Origin: CAZFMJ01 sp964520045
GTDB lineage: Bacteria > Elusimicrobiota > Elusimicrobia > Elusimicrobiales > CAZFMJ01
Length of the DNA: 64,000 nt
Assembly (NCBI GenBank): GCA_964520045.1
Contig: CAZFMJ010000001.1
Coordinates: 1-64,000, forward strand
Direction of reading: 5' to 3'
Shown in pieces: positions 48,764 to 56,517 of the stretch. Position numbers and translations under genes: made by a program. Below the pieces are notes generated by a model. The model did no database searches. It saw only the letters and a list, made by a program, of their open reading frames with translations, and had not been told where the DNA came from. How positions within the stretch are numbered: the first letter of the stretch is position 1; each line of letters opens with the position of its first letter.

Positions 48764-49684
48764 CTAAAATTCAATATTGGGGCGCAGAAGTATGCTGAAG
48801 CTGGAGCCCGGATGAAGTTCTTTGAGATGTCCGGAATATTTGTTCCCTGTCGTCAGGACGAATCCGGTGCCGAATGAAAACGCCAGCCGCTTGTTTTTAA
48901 GCGGAAATTTTTTTTCAACCAGAAAATAATGCCGCAGGGGCGCGAAGTTTATTTGAGACATGTCAAAAGCATATTCAAAACTGCTGTTGTTTAAAAAGAA
49001 GTTCCCTTTGCCTTCAAAATCCGTGCGGCTTCTTCTCAGTCCGACAAAAAACGAATCGGCGATGTTTATGTTGTCGTGGAATTTAAAACCTGCTCTGAAG
49101 CTCCATTTCAAAGATCTATCCGAAAGATTTTCCTCGCCCTTAAGCTTCATTTCGCCCTGAAGCCACTTGTCCTTTATAAGCTCATTTTCCACTATATGGT
49201 AATTGCCGGCGTCCAGAAGCATGCCGAAATAGCCGTGTCTTTTGCCGCGATAAGATTTTCTTATGGATTCGAACTGCACCATATTGCCCAGAAAAAGCGA
49301 GACGGCCCACGGCTCTTCAAAACCGGTTGTAACGGCTTTGACGAGATTGAGATTATTATTTACGCGCATGCTGTTATAGAATTCCGGCGCGCGTTCCTTT
49401 ACAACGGCGCCCGCATACGGCAGGGGGTTAAAGCTTGCCTCCAGAATAATGGTCCTGGGCCGGTATATTTTTTTAAGCAGATGGGAATATATTTCCCATT
49501 CGGTTTTTTTGCCCAGCTGTTCAATGGGCCTGCTTGTGAGACTTCGGCATATGCCTGCGGCGGTGTAATAAGGATCAATCTGTATGTCGTAAACGGTTTT
49601 CTTGCCCTCTTCCTCCTGAGCGTTTGATAAAACCGGATAGACCGCGATAATAGACAACAGGGAAATGGTTATTAACTTGTTCAT
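48764..49684 (-). CDS. Exported probable outer-membrane beta-barrel protein
   Basis: The 306-residue product has a signal peptide (ending SNAQ). Alternating hydrophobic and aromatic strands are visible (YFGMLLDAGNYHIVEN, SLKWSFRAGFKFHD, SFFVGLRRSRTDF, RLAFSFGTGFVLTTG), and the last strand ends in Phe (ILLRPNIEF), the usual barrel-assembly signal. The family is not recognised. ATG 49684 is preferred to the TTG at 49690. It is divergent from another barrel-like gene at 49827. Confidence 0.75.
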   Translation of the reverse strand: MNKLITISLLSIIAVYPVLSNAQEEEGKKTVYDIQIDPYYTAAGICRSLTSRPIEQLGKKTEWEIYSHLLKKIYRPRTIILEASFNPLPYAGAVVKERAPEFYNSMRVNNNLNLVKAVTTGFEEPWAVSLFLGNMVQFESIRKSYRGKRHGYFGMLLDAGNYHIVENELIKDKWLQGEMKLKGEENLSDRSLKWSFRAGFKFHDNINIADSFFVGLRRSRTDFEGKGNFFLNNSSFEYAFDMSQINFAPLRHYFLVEKKFPLKNKRLAFSFGTGFVLTTGNKYSGHLKELHPGSSFSILLRPNIEF

Positions 49685-49826
49685 TCTCAAAGGTTAGACT
49701 ATTGAAAAACTTCTGTTTGCCGAAGTTGCGATTCTGTGCCTGTATACGGCTCTGTATTATGGTAAAAATAGAACTGCGTGTGTTGTTTTTAGTATAGTAA
49801 ATTATGCTATCGGAGGGTTAATAATT

Positions 49827-50621
49827 ATGCTCATTAAATGTTTATTTTTATGTGTTCTTCCTTTGGTTTTCTGCGGGCAGGCGCGCGCTGAAAATATAAG
49901 AATCATCGCTCCTTATTACGGCTCTATAACCAATGAGTATGCTGATCCAAAATACCGCGTAAGCACCAGAGACACCGGGGAAATCGGCGGAATATACCTT
50001 CAGTGGATAAATCCCGAAAAATTTCAGGCGAACTTTTTCTATTACCGGTCGCCCGACGTCAATTACAGCAAGGTCGCCGGTATGCATTTTAATTTTGACT
50101 GGTATTTTTTTGCGCAGGAATCAGGGAAATTCGCCGCGGGCGCGGATTTTGAGAAAATCGGCATAGATATGGATGCCGGAAACCATCTGACCGGATTAAC
50201 TTCGTTTAAGGCGGACAATGACGTTTATTATTATCTCTTAAGAGCCGGGAAATATTTTTATTTCAAGCCGGAGAGCTTTGTTTTTAGCATGTTCCCGTAC
50301 GCCGGCTATTCCTTTGAAAAGGCGGACGGCAGTCTTAATATCGACGTGGCGGGGCCTATGCCTTCCCGGACCGCGGCTATTGATTATGACGAGGATTATT
50401 TTTCGGGAGGAATAAATTTCAACGCGGTTTATAACCATTTTCTGGAAGCGCAGATAAAGTTTTTCAGGGGTTTTAAGGATTACGGTCCCGAAGACAGGGT
50501 TTCGGGCCTGCTTAATTTGTACTTCAGCAGGCATTGGGGAGTGTCGTATAGATATAAGCATATGGAACTTTCCAATGGTTTCAATAAATATCATTTCGCA
50601 GGCATTCTGTATTCTTTTTAA
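49827..50621 (+). CDS. Exported outer-membrane barrel-like protein
   Basis: The 264-residue product has a signal peptide (ending GQARA) and many aromatic amphipathic strands: GGIYLQWINPEKFQANFFYY, MHFNFDWYFFAQE, VYYYLLRAGKYFYF. The final strand FAGILYSF ends in Phe. It resembles small porin-like barrels without assigned function. The ATG has GGAGG about 13 bases upstream. It is divergent from the barrel gene at 48764; a twin-hairpin repeat follows its stop. Confidence 0.75.
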   Translation: MLIKCLFLCVLPLVFCGQARAENIRIIAPYYGSITNEYADPKYRVSTRDTGEIGGIYLQWINPEKFQANFFYYRSPDVNYSKVAGMHFNFDWYFFAQESGKFAAGADFEKIGIDMDAGNHLTGLTSFKADNDVYYYLLRAGKYFYFKPESFVFSMFPYAGYSFEKADGSLNIDVAGPMPSRTAAIDYDEDYFSGGINFNAVYNHFLEAQIKFFRGFKDYGPEDRVSGLLNLYFSRHWGVSYRYKHMELSNGFNKYHFAGILYSF

Positions 50622-50660
50622 GAAGAGGCTGCTGTCATCCAGCGGCCCAGAAACCCAGCC

Positions 50661-50732
50661 GTCCCATTCTTTCCTCAGATGTTTTGAGAATGGGGCGGTC
50701 CAAACTCACTGCCGTTAAGGATGGTTTGGATT
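50661..50732. repeat. Twin-hairpin unit without arms, copy I
   Basis: Hairpin 1 is GTCCCATTC...GAATGGGG (50661-50695) and hairpin 2 is GGTCCAAAC...GTTTGGATT (50697-50732). The TAGACGG arms are absent; instead CCAGCGGCCCAG and CAGCCGTC words (50632-50660) and GCAGTCTAGCCGTCTGGCCG (50748-50767) surround it. It shows that the inner module moves independently of the arms. Confidence 0.8.
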
Positions 50733-50837
50733 GCCCAGCCGCACCCCAGCAGTCTAGCCGTCTGGCCGTCCCGCTATTTCACCGTCTCATGTGGTCCTTT
50801 TTTTTGTAACACCCGATGTGTAAACTAATATGAAAAT

Positions 50838-52073
50838 ATGAAATACTGGGTTTTATGGGAAGGCAGCAGGCTGGGGCCCATGTCCGCTCGGGAAGCGGCC
50901 GGGCTGGATTTTTTTTCCGCCGGACTGCAGGTCTGCCCCGCAGACGACGCGGGACTGCTTCGCTGCCCTGCGGGAGGGGCGGAGGAAATATGGATTACAG
51001 CCGGGCAGGTTCCGGAAATAATGTCGTTTGTTCCGCTTATGCCTCCTCCGCCGGTAATCGCCGGGGCGCATGAGACGCGCGCCAAACGGGAAAATTTTCA
51101 GGCTGAACCGGCTTTGACGGAAAAGCAGTTCGCGGAGTTTAAGGCGGAATGGGAAAAGGAAAGGGCGGCTTCCATCCGTGAATGGAAATCGTGGCTGGCG
51201 GCCTTGAAGTCGGAAATGGAAATATTGGGGCCTGCGCAGGAAAATCTTGCGCAAGCGGCAAAGAGGCATAAAAGCGAGCTCGAAACGCTGAATCTGCTTT
51301 ACGGGCAGGTTTCAAGGCATCTTAAGGATTCAAGATGGCGGCTGTCAAAGCATAATCAGGAGCTGGAAAAAGAAGCGGGGGAATTTCTGCGCGGATTTCA
51401 TGATATCTTTAAGTCCAAGACGCAGGAGTGGGAGGCGGACCTGAAAAAACAGCTGGAAGACTTTTCAAGCCACATCCGTTCGCAGAAGGAAAAGACGCAG
51501 AAGGACGCCGATTATGAAAGAGATACCGCAAGCGGCTGGATGCGCGAGGAAATCGGCCGTTTTCTTGAAATAACCAAGCAGTCGATGCATCAGGAATTGG
51601 AAAGGAATTTGGATGAAATCCGCATGTCATGCGGGGGTCTGCTTGCCGGCAGCGGGGCTGAAATAAAAAAATGCATTGAAAATGAGAAGCGGGAACTGCA
51701 CAAAAAAATGGATGAATATGCTGTAAAATGCGCGGCTGAATTCGACGCAAGGTTTGAGAAAATAGCGGAGCAAAGAACGCTTGAGATAATTGAAAAAAAA
51801 ATCAATCCTGTTCTGGAAAACGCCAAGCTGCAAATTAACGTAAAAGTTAAAGAATATATTGAAATGCTTAGGGCTGAAATAGCTTCCGTCGAATCGATGA
51901 TTCCCCCATGGCTGGAAAAGATGAAGCAGAGAATGGAGGAAAAGGCGGATATGCATTTGGCGGCTGTTTACGCCGAGTTCGCGCGAGAGATAATGCAGAA
52001 GAAGGAAAATTTTAGGAAAGCGGTCGACAATAGGCTGAATGATAACAAAAGCGGCGCAGGCCCTTCCAAGTAA
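50838..52073 (+). CDS. GYF-like domain plus long coiled coil, unknown function
   Basis: The 411-residue product begins MKYWVLWEGSRLGPMSAREA, the pattern of GYF_2-type N-terminal domains (W...G..GP....A), which often bind Pro-rich or partner peptides. Residues ~90-400 are charged coiled coil (EFKAEWEKERAASIREWKSW; QKEKTQKDADYERD; KCIENEKRELHKKMDEYAVK). No signal peptide or membrane segment. It is the second large coiled-coil gene in 10 kb, after the one at 40603. A structural or scaffolding role is inferred. Confidence 0.75.
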   Translation: MKYWVLWEGSRLGPMSAREAAGLDFFSAGLQVCPADDAGLLRCPAGGAEEIWITAGQVPEIMSFVPLMPPPPVIAGAHETRAKRENFQAEPALTEKQFAEFKAEWEKERAASIREWKSWLAALKSEMEILGPAQENLAQAAKRHKSELETLNLLYGQVSRHLKDSRWRLSKHNQELEKEAGEFLRGFHDIFKSKTQEWEADLKKQLEDFSSHIRSQKEKTQKDADYERDTASGWMREEIGRFLEITKQSMHQELERNLDEIRMSCGGLLAGSGAEIKKCIENEKRELHKKMDEYAVKCAAEFDARFEKIAEQRTLEIIEKKINPVLENAKLQINVKVKEYIEMLRAEIASVESMIPPWLEKMKQRMEEKADMHLAAVYAEFAREIMQKKENFRKAVDNRLNDNKSGAGPSK

Positions 52074-52145
52074 AAGCTTCATATCCGTTCCCCATTAAGC
52101 CTCTCCTAATTGGTATAATTTGCTACCATAGGATTTTTTTGTGCG

Positions 52146-52188
52146 CTCTCCTTACCCTTCTCTCTCTTAGGGAGAGGATTAAGGAGAG
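52146..52188. repeat. CTCTCCTTA nested palindrome
   Basis: CTCTCCTTA (52146-52154) and TAAGGAGAG (52180-52188) form an outer stem around CTCTCTC / GGGAGAGG. A CTGCGGTTAATTT word of the CGCAGAG family follows at about 52248. It lies in the 197-base leader region of ileS. Confidence 0.6.
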
Positions 52189-52270
52189 GGGTAACTGCAG
52201 TTTTTGGGTTAATTTTGTGACTTATGTGCTTTTTGTGGCGAATATCTGCGGTTAATTTAAAAAGGAAAAT

Positions 52271-55120
52271 ATGGATATGACAGAAATGGATTATTCGAAA
52301 ACCGTTCTTTTGCCGAAAACAAAATTTCCCATGAGGGCCGACCTTCCCAAAAGAGAGCCTGAGATACTTAAGTTTTGGGAAAAGATGGACCTTTACGGCA
52401 AAATGCTTCTGGCGCGGAAAGGAAAACCGCCGTATATCCTTCACGACGGTCCGCCTTATGCCAACGGGCATATACACATAGGCCATGCCCTAAATAAGAT
52501 ACTCAAAGATATGACGGTTAAATCGGCGGCCATGTCCGGCCGTTTTGCGCCGTATGTGCCGGGCTGGGACTGCCACGGACTGCCCATAGAGCAGGCATTG
52601 CTTAAAGAAATGAAGATCGGAAAACGCCATGTCGAAGATATCGTGTCTTTCAGGAAAAAAGCCAGGGAATTTGCCGGCAAATTTATAAATATACAGAGAG
52701 AAGAATTTAAGCGGCTTGGAGTTACCGGCGAGTGGGATAATCCTTATATAACAATGTCTACCAGATACGAGGGATCTATAATCCACGCTTTCATGGAACT
52801 ATTTAGGAAGGGCTACATACACAAAGATAAGAAAACGGTTTACTGGTGCGCGTCCTGCGAGACTGCCCTGGCCGACGCGGAGGTGGAATACAAAGACAAG
52901 GTTTCGCCGGCCGTATATGTAAAATTCAAAACGGCGGAATCAGCCGGAAAATTGTCCGGCTTGCCTATTCCCGCGTCCGCCGGTGTTTTTATCGTCATAT
53001 GGACGACTACTCCGTGGACGCTTCCCGCAAACATGGCGTCTGCCGTGGCTAAAGATGAAAATTACTCGGTGTTCAAAAATAAGAAGGACGGAGAGTTCCT
53101 CATAATAGCCGATAAACTTGCGGACGGATTTATGTCGGAAACCGGCCTTGATTGCGAAAAAATCGGTTCAGTATCAGGGGAAAAACTTGTGGGGCTTAAA
53201 TATAAGCCGCCTTTTTCCGACCGAATAAATCCCGTAATCGAGACTGATTTTGTGGCAATGGACGCCGGCACCGGAATAGTTCATATCGCTCCAGGGCATG
53301 GCGAGGATGATTTCTATGCCGGGAAAAAATGGGGGATAGAAATTTTCTGCCCAGTTGATAATTGCGGTAAATTCACAAAAGAGGCCGGAGATTTTGCCGG
53401 ATTGCAGGTTTTTGAAGCTAATCCCGTGATCATTGAGAAACTGCGCGGACAAAACGCCCTTATAGCTCATAAGGACATAACTCATAGTTATCCGCACTGC
53501 TGGCGGTGCAAACAGCCCGTCATATTCAGGGCTACCGAGCAGTGGTTTATGAGCATTGACAAAAACGGTTTGAGGAACGAGTTGATAAGAGCCGCCGAAA
53601 GAGTGCGGTGGATTCCGCCCGCCGGCAGAGACAGGATTTCGGCCATGCTGGAACTCAGGCCGGATTGGTGTCTTTCGCGGCAGAGATACTGGGGCACTCC
53701 CATCCCGGTGCTTTACTGCAAAACATGCGATAAGCCGCAGGCCGACGACCGCGTGCTTAAACTTATTGAAAAGCGCGTTTTTGCGGAGGGCACCGACTTT
53801 TGGTTCGCCGAAGAGCCGTCAAAGCTTGTGCCGGAAGGGTATAAGTGCTCCTGCGGAGGCGCGGAATTTATAAAAGAAAAAGACATACTCGACGTGTGGA
53901 TGGATTCCGGAGTGTCATGGCTGGCCGTGTTAAAAGGGAGGGAGGCTGAAAATAACGGCGACATGAAATGGTATCCGGCCGACCTGTATCTGGAGGGGTC
54001 GGATCAGCATAGAGGATGGTTCCAGACTTCGCTTATTCCTTCCGTCGCCATAGAAGGCGGGCCGCCTTATCATGCGGTGCTCACGCACGGCTTTGTGCTT
54101 GACGACAACGGCAGGGCAATGCATAAATCCATGGGCAATGTGGTGTCCCCGCAGGAAGTGATAGATAAATGCGGAGCGGACGTTCTGCGGCTTTGGACGG
54201 CGCTGAGCGATTACAGCGAGGATGTGCGGCTTTCGCCTAAACTGCTGGAAGGGCCCGTAGACAGTTACCGGAAGATAAGAAATACGCTGCGCTACCTTTT
54301 GGGAAATATCTGGGATTATAAGCCTCAGGAGCATATTGTCGAATATGCGAAGCTTGAGGAGATGGACAGATATATGCTCCATCTCCTTTCGGAGCTTATA
54401 AAATCCGTGCGGGACAATTATAAGGCCTTCAGATTCAGAGCGGCCATAAGGGCGATAGCCGATTTCTGCATTCTTGATCTTTCGGCGTTTTATCTTGACG
54501 CGCTTAAGGACAGGCTTTATACGCTCGGCAAAAATTCCCCTGAACGCAGGTCGTGCCAGACCGTTCTCCATGAAATAACCGTCTCCCTGTTAAAACTTAT
54601 GGCGCCGGTTCTTTCATTTACGGCGGAAGAGGCATGGCAGCTTTTAAGGGAAGATAGGCCGGATTCGCCGGAAAGCGTGTTTTTATCTGATTTCCCGGCC
54701 GAGCGCGGAGAATGGCGGGATGAAAATCTATGCGCCAGATGGAGCAGAATAAGGCAGATAAGGGAAAAGATCCTTAAGTCGCTGGAAGAGTCGCGCCAAA
54801 ACGGCAACATAGGCGCGTCTCTTGAAGCGGCGGTGACTTTCCGCACTTCGGACAGTGAAATGCACGGGTTTATTTCCGGAGCCATGAAGCTCTGGCCGTC
54901 CATAGCCATAATTTCCGACTGCAGGCTTGAACTGTATTCAAACGACGCGCATAAAACCGGAGGCTGGGACAAGGCTGTGGAAAATCTTCAGGTTCTGACG
55001 GCTCATGCCGAAGGGACAAAATGTCCAAGGTGCTGGCAGTGGAAAAAGGATATAGGCGCCTGCGGCGAACATCCCAAGCTTTGCTTAAGATGCGCGGAAG
55101 TTTTAAAAAAAGATGCATAG
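52271..55120 (+). CDS. ileS: Isoleucyl-tRNA synthetase
   Basis: This 949-residue class I synthetase charges tRNA-Ile. The HIGH motif is HIHIGH (67-72) in PPYANGHIHIGHALNK. The editing (CP1) domain has TTPWTLPANMA and GTGIVHIAPGHGEDD. The KMSKS loop is MHKSMGN. WCLSRQRYWGTPIP, the anticodon-binding domain and a C-terminal zinc finger (CPRCWQW...CLRCAEV) follow. Size and zinc finger fit the bacterial eubacterial-type IleRS. It heads an operon whose genes overlap: lspA starts inside its last codons. Confidence 0.97.
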   Translation: MDMTEMDYSKTVLLPKTKFPMRADLPKREPEILKFWEKMDLYGKMLLARKGKPPYILHDGPPYANGHIHIGHALNKILKDMTVKSAAMSGRFAPYVPGWDCHGLPIEQALLKEMKIGKRHVEDIVSFRKKAREFAGKFINIQREEFKRLGVTGEWDNPYITMSTRYEGSIIHAFMELFRKGYIHKDKKTVYWCASCETALADAEVEYKDKVSPAVYVKFKTAESAGKLSGLPIPASAGVFIVIWTTTPWTLPANMASAVAKDENYSVFKNKKDGEFLIIADKLADGFMSETGLDCEKIGSVSGEKLVGLKYKPPFSDRINPVIETDFVAMDAGTGIVHIAPGHGEDDFYAGKKWGIEIFCPVDNCGKFTKEAGDFAGLQVFEANPVIIEKLRGQNALIAHKDITHSYPHCWRCKQPVIFRATEQWFMSIDKNGLRNELIRAAERVRWIPPAGRDRISAMLELRPDWCLSRQRYWGTPIPVLYCKTCDKPQADDRVLKLIEKRVFAEGTDFWFAEEPSKLVPEGYKCSCGGAEFIKEKDILDVWMDSGVSWLAVLKGREAENNGDMKWYPADLYLEGSDQHRGWFQTSLIPSVAIEGGPPYHAVLTHGFVLDDNGRAMHKSMGNVVSPQEVIDKCGADVLRLWTALSDYSEDVRLSPKLLEGPVDSYRKIRNTLRYLLGNIWDYKPQEHIVEYAKLEEMDRYMLHLLSELIKSVRDNYKAFRFRAAIRAIADFCILDLSAFYLDALKDRLYTLGKNSPERRSCQTVLHEITVSLLKLMAPVLSFTAEEAWQLLREDRPDSPESVFLSDFPAERGEWRDENLCARWSRIRQIREKILKSLEESRQNGNIGASLEAAVTFRTSDSEMHGFISGAMKLWPSIAIISDCRLELYSNDAHKTGGWDKAVENLQVLTAHAEGTKCPRCWQWKKDIGACGEHPKLCLRCAEVLKKDA

Positions 55121-55586
55121 AAAAATAATAACTCCGGTTTTTATACTTGGTCTGTTCGCCGCCGACAGAATATCAAAAATTCTTGCGCAGAAATTCCTGG
55201 CAGGCGGGCAGAGCGTGAAAATATTTACGTTTTTTCATCTGACCTATGTGGAAAACACCGGCGCCGCATTCGGAATGTTTCATGACGGCAATGCCGTTCT
55301 GACGGCGGCATCCGTGGTTATGATAGCGGCGCTTTGCGTGATAAGAAGGAAGCTGGCGGGCTACGGGCGTATGGCGGGTTTGGCCGCCGCGTTGATTATC
55401 TCAGGGGCGCTGGGCAATCTTTATGACAGGATACGCCTCGGCTTTGTGGTGGATTTTCTGGATTTCAGGATATGGCCTGTTTTTAATCTAGCCGATTCAT
55501 ATATCTCAATCGGAGCGGTTCTGTTTTTATCAGCGATGAAAAAAGACCCGAAACCGGAAAAGAAGGATATAAATCATGAAGGCTAA
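55113..55586 (+). CDS. lspA: Lipoprotein signal peptidase (signal peptidase II)
   Basis: The 157-residue, four-helix inner-membrane aspartic protease cuts the signal peptide from diacylated lipoproteins. The family motifs VENTGAAFGMF, GNLYDRIRLGFVVDFLDF (catalytic D114) and FNLADSYI (catalytic D128) are intact. It overlaps ileS by eight bases and the next gene by 11. The ileS-lspA order is widely conserved. The two genes following it in the operon include predicted lipoproteins, its own substrates. Confidence 0.97.
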   Translation: MHRKIITPVFILGLFAADRISKILAQKFLAGGQSVKIFTFFHLTYVENTGAAFGMFHDGNAVLTAASVVMIAALCVIRRKLAGYGRMAGLAAALIISGALGNLYDRIRLGFVVDFLDFRIWPVFNLADSYISIGAVLFLSAMKKDPKPEKKDINHEG

Positions 55587-56517
55587 AATATATTTGCTGA
55601 TCTCCGCCGTTTTTTTGTTTTCGGCGTGCGGGAAGGGGCCCGAAGATCATTTTGCCGAAGGGAACAGGTTTCAGCTTCTGGGAGATTATGCGAAAGCCGC
55701 GGAAATGTACGGCATGGCGATTTCAATGCGTCCTAAATTCGCCGCCGCGTTCAATAACCGCGGGCTTGCTCATGAGCGGCGTCTGGACAAGCAGAAAGCC
55801 ATGGACGATTACAAACGCGCCATAGACTCGGATCCGGCATACGCGCCGGCGTATAATAATCTGGGGGCGCTTGAAGTGGATATGGGGCTTTATGCCAAAG
55901 CCGTTGAGACTCTTACGGGAGCCGTTTCCGCAAAGCCGGATTACGCTCTTGCCTATTTTAACCGGGGTTCGGCCTATTACGGGCTGGGCAGATTTGAAGA
56001 GGCTCTTTCCGATTTTAATAATGCGGCGGGCATTAAATCCGATTTCTCTGCGCTTTTTTATCAGAGAGGTCTTTGTTTTATCGCTTTAAAACGCAGTTTG
56101 GAGGCCCTGGCGGATTTAAATATAGTTTTGGATATGAATAAATCTTATGTCCCTGCTTATATGGCGCGGGGAAAAATAAAACTGGTTTCAGGGGATTATT
56201 CCGGAGCTTTACAGGATTTCAGCAGTGTTATCGAACTTAATTCCAATTATGGAACCGCTTATTATTACAAAGCCTGCGCCGCGGAAAAAATGGGTTATGA
56301 CGGCCTTGCGGTTTACAATGCGGACAGGGCGCTTGAGCTTGTGCCGAGATACGCGCCCGCTTACGGGCTTAAAGGGGATATCTCCTCGCGTTCAGATTTT
56401 AAAGAGGCGCTCTATAATTACAGGGCCGCCAAAACCCTCGATCCGTCAAATGCCGAAATTTACAACAAAAAAATAAAACAGCTTAAAAAAATTAAGGTCA
56501 AGAAGACAAAAAAATGA
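55576..56517 (+). CDS. TPR-repeat lipoprotein
   Basis: The 313-residue product has a lipobox LFSAC with Cys18. About seven tetratricopeptide repeats follow (EGNRFQLLGDYAKAAEMYGM; AAFNNRGLAHERRLDKQKA; APAYNNLGALEVDMGLYAKA; YFNRGSAYYGLGRFEEAL), with a basic C terminus (KKIKVKKTKK). It is an envelope-anchored protein-binding scaffold. It overlaps lspA by 11 bases and the membrane glycosyltransferase-like gene by four, so the function may be linked to that protein. Confidence 0.9.
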   Translation: MKAKIYLLISAVFLFSACGKGPEDHFAEGNRFQLLGDYAKAAEMYGMAISMRPKFAAAFNNRGLAHERRLDKQKAMDDYKRAIDSDPAYAPAYNNLGALEVDMGLYAKAVETLTGAVSAKPDYALAYFNRGSAYYGLGRFEEALSDFNNAAGIKSDFSALFYQRGLCFIALKRSLEALADLNIVLDMNKSYVPAYMARGKIKLVSGDYSGALQDFSSVIELNSNYGTAYYYKACAAEKMGYDGLAVYNADRALELVPRYAPAYGLKGDISSRSDFKEALYNYRAAKTLDPSNAEIYNKKIKQLKKIKVKKTKK

